Below the pieces are notes generated by a model, which was not told the origin of the DNA, did no database searches, and saw only the letters and a program-made list of their open reading frames with translations. The position numbers and the translations under genes were made by a program. 64,000 nucleotides of DNA from JANQJA01 sp965267485 (GTDB taxonomy: Bacteria; Pseudomonadota; Gammaproteobacteria; Pseudomonadales; Azotimanducaceae), in the NCBI GenBank assembly GCA_965267485.1, contig OZ254080.1:3100001-3164000 (forward strand), in the 5' to 3' direction. This document shows positions 46,002-55,090 of this stretch, in pieces; the stretch's first letter is position 1; each line of letters starts with the position of its first letter.

Positions 46002-46035
46002 TTTAAGGTGCTATCCGGACCTGCCGCACCCAAAC

Positions 46036-46063
46036 GCAAAAAAGCCCGCCGGGAGCGGGCTTT
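46036..46063 (-). terminator. terminator of the nqr operon
   Basis: AAAGCCCGC-CGGGA-GCGGGCTTT (46041-46063), followed on the minus strand by a run of Ts. It lies 42 bases past the nqrF stop and separates the operon from the repressor gene. Confidence 0.9.
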
Positions 46064-46104
46064 CTCTCGTGCTGGCCGCACTGGCCGCCGCACTGGCCGC
46101 CGCA

Positions 46105-47328
46105 CTAACCGCCAAAGTCATCGAGCATGATGTTCTCTTTCTCGACGCCCAGGTCCTCGAGCATCTGGATGACGGCCGCGTTCATCATCGGTGGGCCGCA
46201 CATGTAGAACTCGCAGTCTTCCGGAGCAGGATGATCCTTGAGGTAGTTTTCATACAGCACGTTGTGAATGAATCCCGTGTAACCATCCCAGCCTTCGATG
46301 TTCTGGTCGGAGAGGGCGACGTGCCACTCGAAGTTGTCGTGCTCCTCGGCGAGTTTGTCGAACTCATCGACGTAGAACAGCTCGCGCTGATTCCGCCCGC
46401 CGTACCAGAACGACATCTTGCGATCTGTCTTGAGACGCAGCAGCTGATCGAAGATGTGTGCCCGCATCGGTGCCATGCCGGCGCCGCCACCGACGAAGAC
46501 CATCTCGGCGTCCGTTTCCTTGGCGAAAAACTCACCGAACGGCCCGAAGATCGTGACCTTGTCACCGGGCTTCATGGTGAAGAGGTACGATGACATCTTG
46601 CCCGGCGGATAGTCGGTACCCGGAGGCGGTGACGCAATCCGGATGTTGAACTTCATGATGCCCTTCTCTTCCGGGTAGTTCGCCATTGAATAGGCGCGGA
46701 TCGTTGTCTCGTCGACCTTCGAGACATGATCGAAGACACCGAACTTCTCCCAGTCGGGCTTGTACTCATCGGCTACGTCAATATCGGTGTACTTGATCTC
46801 GTACGGCGGAATCTCGAACTGAACGTAACCACCGGCGCGGAAGTCGACTTCCTCACCTTCCGGCAGCTTCAGCACGAGTTCCTTGATGAACGTCGCCACG
46901 TTGTCATTGGAGATGACCTCGCACTCCCAGCGCTTCACACCGAAGAACTCGGCGGGCACCTCGATCTTCATGTCCTGCTTGACCGCGGTCTGGCAAGACA
47001 GGCGCCAGCCGTCGCGGGCCTCACCACGCGTGAAGTGGCCGGCCTCGGTCGAGAGCATCGAGCCGCCGCCGTCAATGACCTTGCATTTGCACTGGCCACA
47101 GGTACCACCACCACCGCAGGCGCTGGACAGGAAAATGCCCGAGTCAGCCAGGGTGTTCAGCAGCTTGCCGCCCGCCTTCGTGGTGATCGACTTTTCAGGA
47201 TCGCCGTTGATCTCGATCGTCACATCGCCACTGCTGACCAGTTGCTTGCGTGCGAAAAGGATGATGAACACCAGCGCCATGATGACGCCGGTAAACATGG
47301 AAACACCGAGAATGATTTCTGTCGTCAT
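46105..47328 (-). CDS. nqrF: Na+-translocating NADH:quinone reductase subunit F
   Basis: 407 residues. NADH entry subunit of the sodium-pumping complex. One N-terminal membrane helix, a plant-type 2Fe-2S domain (CGGGGTCGQCKCKV plus a later Cys in SCQT), the FAD motif RAYSMANYP, and an NADH domain with GGGAGMAPMR and CGPPMMNAA. Ends in the conserved LDDFGG. The three bases coding the final residue and the stop lie in the last unit of a short 12-13 base repeat (46079-46110). The usual downstream nqrM and apbE genes are not present here. Confidence 0.97.
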   Translation of the reverse strand: MTTEIILGVSMFTGVIMALVFIILFARKQLVSSGDVTIEINGDPEKSITTKAGGKLLNTLADSGIFLSSACGGGGTCGQCKCKVIDGGGSMLSTEAGHFTRGEARDGWRLSCQTAVKQDMKIEVPAEFFGVKRWECEVISNDNVATFIKELVLKLPEGEEVDFRAGGYVQFEIPPYEIKYTDIDVADEYKPDWEKFGVFDHVSKVDETTIRAYSMANYPEEKGIMKFNIRIASPPPGTDYPPGKMSSYLFTMKPGDKVTIFGPFGEFFAKETDAEMVFVGGGAGMAPMRAHIFDQLLRLKTDRKMSFWYGGRNQRELFYVDEFDKLAEEHDNFEWHVALSDQNIEGWDGYTGFIHNVLYENYLKDHPAPEDCEFYMCGPPMMNAAVIQMLEDLGVEKENIMLDDFGG

Positions 47329-47350
47329 AACCTTATCTACGTACGCTTGT

Positions 47351-47962
47351 TTACAGGGAGATGCCGCCGAACGACATGAATCCCAGAGACATCAGACCCA
47401 CGGTCATGAAAGTGATGCCGAGCCCCCTGAGACCCTCCGGAATATCGGAATACTTCAGCTTCTCGCGAATGCCGGCGAGCATGACGATCGCAAGCGCCCA
47501 GCCGACCCCGGAACCAAGGCCGTACACGACGCTTTCGCCGAAAGCATAGTCGCGGTTCACCATGAAAAGGGATGCACCGAGGATGGCGCAGTTCACCGTG
47601 ATCAGGGGCAGGAAGACGCCAAGCGCGTTGTAGAGCGCCGGAATGAACTTGTCGAGAAACATCTCGAGAATCTGGACCATGGCGGCAATCACGCCGATGT
47701 AGGACAGATATCCGAGGAAGCTGAGATCGACGTCGGGCAGACCGGCCCAGGCCAGCGCGCCGTCTTTCAGCAGGTACTGGAAGATGAGGTTGTTGACCGG
47801 CACGGTGATTGCCAGGACCACCACGACAGCGACGCCGAGACCGATCGCCGTTTCGATCTTCTTAGAGATGGCGATAAACGTACACATGCCCAGGAAGAAG
47901 GCCAGCGCCATGTTCTCGATGAACACGGCGCGAACGAAGAGAGACAGATACTGTTCAAGCAT
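47351..47962 (-). CDS. nqrE: Na+-translocating NADH:quinone reductase subunit E
   Basis: 203 residues, six predicted helices. Start MLEQYLSLFVRAVFIENMALAFFLGMC carries one of the cysteines that, with one in NqrD, holds the intramembrane Fe-S centre; VNCAILGASLFM carries the other. Length and ends match the family. Twelve bases separate it from nqrD and 22 from nqrF. Confidence 0.97.
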   Translation of the reverse strand: MLEQYLSLFVRAVFIENMALAFFLGMCTFIAISKKIETAIGLGVAVVVVLAITVPVNNLIFQYLLKDGALAWAGLPDVDLSFLGYLSYIGVIAAMVQILEMFLDKFIPALYNALGVFLPLITVNCAILGASLFMVNRDYAFGESVVYGLGSGVGWALAIVMLAGIREKLKYSDIPEGLRGLGITFMTVGLMSLGFMSFGGISL

Positions 47963-47974
47963 GGTGATTCTCCG

Positions 47975-48646
47975 TTATGCCGGCTTTGTCAGGGCGGTAT
48001 GGCCGCCGATCTCGTATTCCGGCTCTTCAACCTGCTCGGTCTTCCACGCACGGAGGGCCCAGATCAGGCCGCCGATGATGAAGAACGCGCTCGGCGGCAG
48101 CAGCAACAGGCCGACCGGGTTGTACCAGCCCCCGTCGCTGACGAGCGGCAGGATCTGCATGCCGAAGATGCTGCCGGAGCCGAAGAATTCGCGGATGAAC
48201 GCCACCACCATGAGCACGACCGAATAGCCGAGCCCGTTGCCGACGCCGTCAATGAAGCTGATGCCCGGCGGATTCTGCATCGCGAAGGCTTCAGCTCGCC
48301 CCATGACGATACAGTTGGTGATGATCAGGCCGACGAAGACGGTCAGCTGCTTGCTGATGTCGTAAGCGACTGCGCCCAGAATCTGGTCGACGATGATGAC
48401 CAGCGAGGCGATGATCGTCATCTGCACGATGATCCGGATGCTGCTCGGAATCACGTTGCGGATCATCGAGATGAACAGATTGGAGAATGCACAGACGCTG
48501 GTGAGTGCAATACACATGACGAGCGCGACGCTCATCTGCGTCGTCACCGCAAGCGCCGAGCAGATCCCCAGGATCTGAAGGCCAATCGGGTTGTTGTTGA
48601 AAATCGGGTCGAACAGGACTTGTTTCGTTTCCGAAGCGCTAGCCAT
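47975..48646 (-). CDS. nqrD: Na+-translocating NADH:quinone reductase subunit D
   Basis: 223 residues, six helices, structurally paralogous to NqrE. FNNNPIGLQILGICSALAVTTQ and GLIITNCIVMGRAEAFAM contain the two conserved intramembrane cysteines. Two bases after nqrC stop, so tightly coupled. Confidence 0.97.
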   Translation of the reverse strand: MASASETKQVLFDPIFNNNPIGLQILGICSALAVTTQMSVALVMCIALTSVCAFSNLFISMIRNVIPSSIRIIVQMTIIASLVIIVDQILGAVAYDISKQLTVFVGLIITNCIVMGRAEAFAMQNPPGISFIDGVGNGLGYSVVLMVVAFIREFFGSGSIFGMQILPLVSDGGWYNPVGLLLLPPSAFFIIGGLIWALRAWKTEQVEEPEYEIGGHTALTKPA

Positions 48647-48648
48647 CG

Positions 48649-49467
48649 TTAAATCGCTCCAACCATTTGCGTTTCGAGTTGCTTCAATACGGGCTTGAAC
48701 CCGTCTTCACCGAGCCAGTAGTGCACGAGATTCTGCACACCGCGGCTCGTGAGCGTGGCGCCCGAGAGACCATCGATCTTGTGCTCCGAATCCCGCATCC
48801 CGGGGTCTACTGCCCCCTTGATGACCTGCAGGGCAACCTCACCATTCTCGTAGATCTGTTTGCCGGGCCAGACGGCCTTCCAGTCGGGGTTGTCGACCTC
48901 ACCACCGAGACCAGCCGTCTCCTGCTGCTCGTAGAACGTGATACCGGCCACGGTATTCATGTCCTCCTCGAGCGCGAGGTAGCCGTACATCGTGGACCAC
49001 AGACCGTAGCCATGAACCGGCAGTACGACCTTGTCGAGTTGACCGGCATCGTCACGCAACAGATAGATGATGCTGTAGCGGGCTCGACGACCGATCGACG
49101 CGATGTCCTCCCTGTTGGGAATGTCCTTCGACAGCGAGGGGTTTTTTGATGCCTGCCGCTGGTCGTAGCTGCCGTAATTGACGCCTTCAGACGCGGCTTC
49201 CTCCACGGTCAGCACGCGATTCTGCTCGAAGTCGACAATCCTCGGTTCGAACTGTTTGAAGAGTTCATCAACCTGCGAGACCGGCGTCTTGCCCTCTTCG
49301 AACAGACCTGCCGCAACCAGGATGTTCTTGTAGCGGTCAGCTTCCTTGTTCGCGACCCGGGTCGGCTTGAGGAACACCGCAGTGCTCGACACAACGATCG
49401 AGGCCACCAGACACACCCCGACGGCAACCATCAGGATGTTCTGCATTGAATCCTTGTTATACGCCAC
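48649..49467 (-). CDS. nqrC: Na+-translocating NADH:quinone reductase subunit C
   Basis: 272 residues from GTG 49467, whose start VAYNKDSMQNILMVAVGVCLV aligns with other NqrC N-termini. AGGAGG stands upstream. The frame is open to 49506, but the extra residues are not family-like. Single helix followed by a periplasmic domain; covalent FMN site is the Thr in SGAT (near residue 235). Overlaps nqrB by 11 bases. Flavinylation requires ApbE, not encoded in this window. Confidence 0.95.
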   Translation of the reverse strand: MAYNKDSMQNILMVAVGVCLVASIVVSSTAVFLKPTRVANKEADRYKNILVAAGLFEEGKTPVSQVDELFKQFEPRIVDFEQNRVLTVEEAASEGVNYGSYDQRQASKNPSLSKDIPNREDIASIGRRARYSIIYLLRDDAGQLDKVVLPVHGYGLWSTMYGYLALEEDMNTVAGITFYEQQETAGLGGEVDNPDWKAVWPGKQIYENGEVALQVIKGAVDPGMRDSEHKIDGLSGATLTSRGVQNLVHYWLGEDGFKPVLKQLETQMVGAI

Positions 49468-50668
49468 TGCGAGCAAGCCTCCTCTTGACGTTTGACTGCA
49501 CCACACCCCAGTCGATCAGCGGGGCCATCAGGTTGGTGAACAGGATGGCGAGCATGATGCCCTCAGGGAACGCCGGGTTGACGACCCGGATGATGACCGT
49601 GAGTACGCCGATCATTGCGCCATAAATCCACTTGCCCGTATTGGTCATGGAAGCGGATACCGGCTCGGTCGCCATATACGTCATGCCGAAGGCGAAGCCA
49701 CCGAGCACGAAGTGCCAGTACCAGGGCATCGAGAACATCGGGTTCGTCTCGGAGCCGATCCAGTTGAACAACGTGGACATGCCGACCATGCCGAGGAACA
49801 CGCCGATAACGATCCGGTACGACGCGACCTTTGTCACGAGCAGGAACGCAAGACCGATGAGACAGGCAAGCGCCGAGGTCCCCCCGACCGTGCCCTGAAT
49901 ATTGCCGACGAAGGCGTCCATCCACTCGATGCCGCTGGCGGTGACACCCGCGATCCCTTCAGCCGCGGCAAGACCCAGCGGGGTTGCCCCACTGAAGCCG
50001 TCAACGGCGGTCCAGACCGAATCGCCCGACGACTGTGCGGGGTATGCGAAATAGAGGAATGCGCGCCCGGTCAGCGCCGGGTTCAGGAAGTTCTTGCCAG
50101 TGCCACCGAAGATTTCCTTGCCAATCACGATGCCGAACGAGATACCGAGCGCGACCTGCCACAGCGGTATCGTTGCGGGCATGACCAGCGCAAACAGGAT
50201 CGATGTAACAAAGAAGCCCTCATTGATCTCGTGACCGCGGACAATCGAGAACAGGATCTCCCAGAACGCACCGACGATGAACGTGACGGCGTAAATCGGA
50301 ATGAAGAACACGGCGCCGTACACGAAGCAGTGCCAGATGCTGGTTGCGTCGTAGCCCGCGATCGCCTCGACGATCCAGCCGCGCCAGCCGGCGAGCGAGT
50401 CGACCCCCATCGCATCCATCGCTCCCAGCGCCTGGGCACCGACAAAATACATGCCGGCGAACATCGGGAAGAATGCGCAGGCCCAGACCGTGATCATGAT
50501 CCGCTTCAGGTCGACCGCATCACGGACGTGGGATGCGCCGGCCGTCACGTGACCGGGCGTATAGAGAATCGTGTCAACGGCTTCGTAAAGCGCGTAGTAC
50601 TTCTCAAACTTGCCGCCGTCCTTGAACTGCGGCTCGATTCGATCCATGTAGTCGCGTAGTGCCCGCAT
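49457..50668 (-). CDS. nqrB: Na+-translocating NADH:quinone reductase subunit B
   Basis: 403 residues, about ten helices. The flavinylated Thr lies in DGFSGATPLG (near residue 226). N-terminal cytosolic segment RDYMDRIEPQFKDGG and the GKEIFGGTGKNFLNPAL stretch are family hallmarks. Carries riboflavin and covalent FMN and forms part of the ion path. Three bases after nqrA. Confidence 0.97.
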   Translation of the reverse strand: MRALRDYMDRIEPQFKDGGKFEKYYALYEAVDTILYTPGHVTAGASHVRDAVDLKRIMITVWACAFFPMFAGMYFVGAQALGAMDAMGVDSLAGWRGWIVEAIAGYDATSIWHCFVYGAVFFIPIYAVTFIVGAFWEILFSIVRGHEINEGFFVTSILFALVMPATIPLWQVALGISFGIVIGKEIFGGTGKNFLNPALTGRAFLYFAYPAQSSGDSVWTAVDGFSGATPLGLAAAEGIAGVTASGIEWMDAFVGNIQGTVGGTSALACLIGLAFLLVTKVASYRIVIGVFLGMVGMSTLFNWIGSETNPMFSMPWYWHFVLGGFAFGMTYMATEPVSASMTNTGKWIYGAMIGVLTVIIRVVNPAFPEGIMLAILFTNLMAPLIDWGVVQSNVKRRLARSGV

Positions 50669-50671
50669 GCC

Positions 50672-52015
50672 TTAGCCTTCCATCTCGATGCGCGTCAACA
50701 TCTCGCGCAGATAAGGTCCATATTCGTACTTGCCGGGACATACGTATGTACACAGGGCAAGATCTTCTTCGTCGAGTTCCAGGCAACCCAGATCGATCGA
50801 CGTCTCTATGTCTGCAACCAGCAGCGCCCGAAGCAACTGTGTCGGCAGAATGTCCAGCGGCATGACTTCTTCATACGAGCCGATCGGCACCATGGCCCGC
50901 TCGCTGCCCTCGGTACTGGTGGTCATCGAGAGCGGTTTGACCTTCGCCCACGCGGCGCCGAACAATCGTGTGACAGAGTGCTTGTCGAAGCCCGGCGTAA
51001 TGAAACCGAAGAACTCGCGCTCAGTCCCTTCGAGAAGCACAGAGACCTGATTGTGGTGGCGGCCGAGGAATGCGTTGGCACCCCCTGCGGTACGCCCGTC
51101 GAAAACCGAACCCGAGATGACGCGGTGTTCACCCTCGGCCAGCTCGCCGGCGGTCATCTCATCGGTGCTGGCACCGACCCGGGTACGAACCAGACGCGGT
51201 TTCTCGACGCTCGGCCCAGCCAGCGCGACGATGCGATCATGGAACAGCTTGCCGGTCATGAAGAGATAGCCGATCGCGATCAGGTTCTGATAATCGAGGT
51301 ACCAGACCGACTTTTTCGCGCTGACCGGTGCCAGAAAGTGAATGTGGGTACCGGTGAGCCCTGCCGGATGCGGCCCGGCGAATTCCTCGTAGCGAACGCG
51401 GCTGTCGTCGACCTTTGGCGTGTCGGCACCCGGCGCTGAACAGACGAAAACCGAGCCCTCGGTCAGACGCATCATCACCTGAAGGCCGAACCGGAAGGCA
51501 TCAGCATGCTCGCTGATAAAGATGCCGGGATCTGCGGCCAGCGGGCGGGTATCCATCGCGTTGACAAAAATATGCGCCGGCACCTCGTCGACAGCCGGGA
51601 CCTTGGCGAACGGGCGCTTGCGGAGCGCCGTCCACTCACCGGATTCGATCAGCTGCTCGACGACCTTCTCGCGATCCAGCGTGCTGACGTCACCCGCCTC
51701 GAAACTCTGGTATGTGGTCACGTCACCGTCTTCGACGTCGATGACGAGCGACAGGAACGCACGGCGCGCACCACGATTGATCGCGGAGACCCGTCCGGTG
51801 GCCGGCGCCGTGAATTTGACGCCTGGAGATTTCTTGTCGGTGAAGACGAGCTGCCCCGCGACGACGCGGTCACCTTCCTTCACTTCCATCGTGGGCTTCA
51901 GCCCGGGGTAGTCGTACCCGAGCAGCGCTACGCTGCGTGCGGGGCGACCGTCATGCACGGTCTGCTCGGGGCTGCCGGCTATCGGCAGGTTGAGCCCACG
52001 TTTCGTCCTTATCAT
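50672..52015 (-). CDS. nqrA: Na+-translocating NADH:quinone reductase subunit A
   Basis: 447 residues; first gene of the six-gene nqr operon. Start MIRTKRGLNLPIAGSPEQ and the C-terminal ICTYVCPGKYEYG-like motif (LCTYVCPGKYEYG) are typical. Soluble subunit with RnfC-like fold that contributes to quinone binding. Together the operon couples NADH oxidation to Na+ export, implying a sodium-rich habitat. Confidence 0.97.
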   Translation of the reverse strand: MIRTKRGLNLPIAGSPEQTVHDGRPARSVALLGYDYPGLKPTMEVKEGDRVVAGQLVFTDKKSPGVKFTAPATGRVSAINRGARRAFLSLVIDVEDGDVTTYQSFEAGDVSTLDREKVVEQLIESGEWTALRKRPFAKVPAVDEVPAHIFVNAMDTRPLAADPGIFISEHADAFRFGLQVMMRLTEGSVFVCSAPGADTPKVDDSRVRYEEFAGPHPAGLTGTHIHFLAPVSAKKSVWYLDYQNLIAIGYLFMTGKLFHDRIVALAGPSVEKPRLVRTRVGASTDEMTAGELAEGEHRVISGSVFDGRTAGGANAFLGRHHNQVSVLLEGTEREFFGFITPGFDKHSVTRLFGAAWAKVKPLSMTTSTEGSERAMVPIGSYEEVMPLDILPTQLLRALLVADIETSIDLGCLELDEEDLALCTYVCPGKYEYGPYLREMLTRIEMEG

Positions 52016-52178
52016 TCGCTATCCAAACTACAACTGGCCAAAGAGGTCGCAGAGGGTCGATCGATCGTCCATTCGCTTCCACATCTGAATTAACATGCGA
52101 AAACCAGACCAATCACGACGACACGCTGCCGATATCGAGAAGCAACAGGCGCATTTCGCCCCGGAAAAATCGGGCGGT

Positions 52179-52184
52179 ATTATA
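52179..52184 (-). promoter_or_regulatory. candidate -10 box of the nqr operon
   Basis: Perfect TATAAT on the minus strand, about 165 bases before nqrA. No good -35 at 16-18 bases (TGGATT at best), so an activator may be needed. The rest of 52016-52252 shows no gene. Confidence 0.35.
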
Positions 52185-52252
52185 GAAGGGTCGCTGTCGA
52201 TAATCCACCGTAGAGCCCCAATTCTAAAGGACTTTTTCCGGCATTCAGGCAC

Positions 52253-52282
52253 AAAAAAGCCCGCGACGGGTCGCGGGCTTTT
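52253..52282 (-). terminator. terminator of gap
   Basis: AAAAGCCCGCGA-CGGG-TCGCGGGCTTTT, a perfect 12-base stem with 4-base loop and six Ts on the minus strand, 16 bases past the gap stop. Confidence 0.93.
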
Positions 52283-52297
52283 GCAATCGACTTGATG

Positions 52298-53797
52298 TCA
52301 GGCCGAGCGAAGCTTCGCCGCCGGCACCTCGAGTTCCGTCGCTGGCCGCGCCGGGATCACCGGATACTTGATACCCGCCATGCACTGCGCGACACGCACG
52401 ACCTGGCAGGTGTAGCCGAATTCGTTGTCATACCAGACGTAGAGAACAACGTGACGGCCGTCTGCAATCGTCGCATGCGAATCGACGATGCCGGCGTGAC
52501 GATCACCGATGAAGTCCGATGACACAACCTCGCTCGACACCGTGTATCCGATCTGGCGCTGCAGGTCGGAGTTGAGCGACATTTCACGCAGGAACTCGTT
52601 GATCTCGTCCCGCGTGTGCTCTTCGGTCAGGGTCAGGTGGAGAATTGCCATCGAGACGTTCGCCACCGGCACGCGAATGGAGTTGCCGCTCAGCTTGCCG
52701 GCAAGCTCCGGCAAGAGTTTGCCGACCGAACTCGTGGCATTCGACTCGGTGAGTACCATGTTGAGGGGTGCGCTGCGGCCCCGACGTTCCTTCGAGTGAA
52801 TGTTGTCGTGAAGGTTCTGATCGTCGGTGTAGGCGTGAACCGTCTCCATGTGACCATGTTCGATGCCGAAGCGGTCATTCATCGCCTTGAGCACGGGAAC
52901 GATGGCGTTCGTCGTGCACGACGCGGCAGCGATGATCTTGTCGTCCTCGACGATATCGTCAGAGTTGACGCCCATGACGATATTTTTGAGTGCACCCTTG
53001 CCGGAGGTTGTCAGCAAAACCTTCGAGACACCTTTCGCCTCGAGATGCTGCGACAGGCCGGCCTCGTCCCGCCACGCGCCGGTACTGTCCAGAACAAGCG
53101 CATTGTCGATGCCGTACTCCGTGTAATCGATCGCCGTCGGGTCGTTGGCGTAGATGAAGCGGATGACATTGCCGTTGACGATCAGGACGTGGTTTTCTTC
53201 GTCGACGCGGATCGTGCCCTGGAAGGGGCCATGGATCGAATCGCGACGCAGCAGCGAGGCGCGACGATTCAGGTCGAGTACCGGGTCCTTGGGCGGACGC
53301 AGAACGACAGCCTTGGGCGACAGATTCTGGCCACCACCGACTTTCTCGATCAGGAGGCGCAGCGCGAGCCGCCCAATCCGGCCGAAACCATAGACCACGA
53401 CGTCCATGGGGCGATGGGAAATCGTATCGTGCCGGCCGAGAATGTCTGCGCATTCGCGCCGTACGTAGTCTTCCATCGACAGGCCATCGTCGTTGGCCAT
53501 GTACTTCGACGTCAGCTTGCCGATGTCGATGTGCGATGGACCCAGGTCCAGTTGAGTGAGAATCTCGAGAATCGGATGCGTCTCGAACTCCGACATTTCA
53601 TTGTGTTCGATCTGACGCACGAACCGGTGCGTTTTCATCAGTTCGGTGGTCGACGGGCTGTTATAGAGAGGGACGCCGTGAATATAGAGAACGATGTTTC
53701 TCCGGTAGAGGCTCCCGATCATCGGAATCATTGCTTCCGCCAGGGCTTCACGTTCTTTCCAGTCAGCGAATACGCCATCAAGGCCAGGTCGTGCCAC
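52298..53797 (-). CDS. gap: glyceraldehyde-3-phosphate dehydrogenase, long form
   Basis: 499 residues from GTG 53797, with AGGAG six bases upstream. A helical N-terminal extension of about 125 residues precedes the NAD-binding start VVVYGFGRIGRLALRLL. Active-site Cys lies in ASCTTNAIVP (near residue 294), with TVHAYTDDQNLHD and WYDNEFGY. The extended form is the one found beside mfd in pseudomonads and is often assigned to gluconeogenesis. Oxidises glyceraldehyde 3-phosphate or the reverse. Confidence 0.94.
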   Translation of the reverse strand: MARPGLDGVFADWKEREALAEAMIPMIGSLYRRNIVLYIHGVPLYNSPSTTELMKTHRFVRQIEHNEMSEFETHPILEILTQLDLGPSHIDIGKLTSKYMANDDGLSMEDYVRRECADILGRHDTISHRPMDVVVYGFGRIGRLALRLLIEKVGGGQNLSPKAVVLRPPKDPVLDLNRRASLLRRDSIHGPFQGTIRVDEENHVLIVNGNVIRFIYANDPTAIDYTEYGIDNALVLDSTGAWRDEAGLSQHLEAKGVSKVLLTTSGKGALKNIVMGVNSDDIVEDDKIIAAASCTTNAIVPVLKAMNDRFGIEHGHMETVHAYTDDQNLHDNIHSKERRGRSAPLNMVLTESNATSSVGKLLPELAGKLSGNSIRVPVANVSMAILHLTLTEEHTRDEINEFLREMSLNSDLQRQIGYTVSSEVVSSDFIGDRHAGIVDSHATIADGRHVVLYVWYDNEFGYTCQVVRVAQCMAGIKYPVIPARPATELEVPAAKLRSA

Positions 53798-53943
53798 AAG
53801 CCGCTCCTATTGTTAAAACGAGATTAAGATTTTCTAAGATATTGTTTTTCGGGCAATTTCTTCGAAAGAACACGCTGCCCTGCCGGTTCAGGACATATAT
53901 TATCGAGATTTGACACACCCCATGCAATGAAAAGGTGCCCGGG

Positions 53944-55002
53944 TCACGGCGACGGCGGCGCGAGCTCCAGCCTGGCATTCTCCTGATCGATCCGAAAATC
54001 GAAGTGGCGCAGGAAGTTCATCCCCAGCAGACCATCGATGCCGTCCGGGAAGTCGACCGGCAGTACGCCGACCGAAAGCTGCCGAACCCTTGCCTTGCCG
54101 AGCGACAGCGCCGAAACCGTCATCACTGGCCCCTCGACCACGCCACCGGCCGTCGAGAAATAGGCAGTCGGCCCTTCGATGACGAACCCCAGGTGCTGCA
54201 TGCGGCGCTCACTGACAACCGTCATCGATGCGCCCGTGTCGACGAGCAGTGAAAGTGATCGCCCGGTACCGATTTGGGCCGCCACAATGAACTGGTCACC
54301 GCGCCGGATCAGCCCGAGTTGCTCGACACCCGCAGCTCGTCCGGCCGCGCCTTCGGTGAGGTCGTCGAGCAGCATCCTCGCCTCATGTCCGTACACGGCG
54401 TCATTCTGGATCTGTGAGAGTACAGCGAGCGCACCCGGCACATCTCCCTCCTGAACTCTCAGCGTGCCGAGATGGAGAAAATAGCCGGGGAGTTCGGGCA
54501 GGGTCAGAGTGACCTGCTCCAGCAGTTCGTCGAGATCGGCAAGGCGCCCCGCCTCGACCCACGACCGCGAAACCTGCTCAACGGCGCGATCCAGCAGTAC
54601 CTCGAAATCGCGCTGGTCCTCCAGTGAACGAACAAGCGGCGCCGCGTCGAGCAGCACGCCCACGGCCCGCGCTTCGGCGCCCATCTCGAGCAGCGCGATG
54701 ACCTGATGCCGAACCGGCGACCAACGACGATCCCACCGCTGCATCCAGGCATCGATTGCCGCAATCCGCTGTGCCGGTGCAAGGCCTTCGATGCGGGCCT
54801 GAAAGCGATCAAAATCGGCTTCCGGGTCCCTGAGCACATCCTCAGCTGTATTCGAATCAGGCGGAATGGCCAAAACATCCGCCGCTTCAGGCACACCGGA
54901 ACGCGGCTGTGCAACCTCGTCAGCATCGCCGGACGAAGACATGAGCCAGGCACCGAGCAGGATACCGGCAACGAAGATCATGACAGCAACGATCCAGCGC
55001 AT
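53944..55002 (-). CDS. membrane-anchored retropepsin-like aspartic protease
   Basis: 352 residues. N-terminal helix (residues 3-21) anchors it to the inner membrane. A helical TPR-like region (about 60-215) and a C-terminal single-lobe aspartic protease domain follow (about 230-350), with DTGAS near residue 256 and DGLLGMNFLRHFDFRID, the clan AA pattern. Must dimerise to be active. Substrate unknown. Divergent from mfd, 88 bases apart. Confidence 0.88.
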   Translation of the reverse strand: MRWIVAVMIFVAGILLGAWLMSSSGDADEVAQPRSGVPEAADVLAIPPDSNTAEDVLRDPEADFDRFQARIEGLAPAQRIAAIDAWMQRWDRRWSPVRHQVIALLEMGAEARAVGVLLDAAPLVRSLEDQRDFEVLLDRAVEQVSRSWVEAGRLADLDELLEQVTLTLPELPGYFLHLGTLRVQEGDVPGALAVLSQIQNDAVYGHEARMLLDDLTEGAAGRAAGVEQLGLIRRGDQFIVAAQIGTGRSLSLLVDTGASMTVVSERRMQHLGFVIEGPTAYFSTAGGVVEGPVMTVSALSLGKARVRQLSVGVLPVDFPDGIDGLLGMNFLRHFDFRIDQENARLELAPPSP

Positions 55003-55090
55003 GCCGCTGATTCTAGCGCGAGTTCGGCCTTGCGTTATCGGCCCAACCGGGTACCCTTCTCACCCCTGACGCATCGACCCCCCCTGACTT

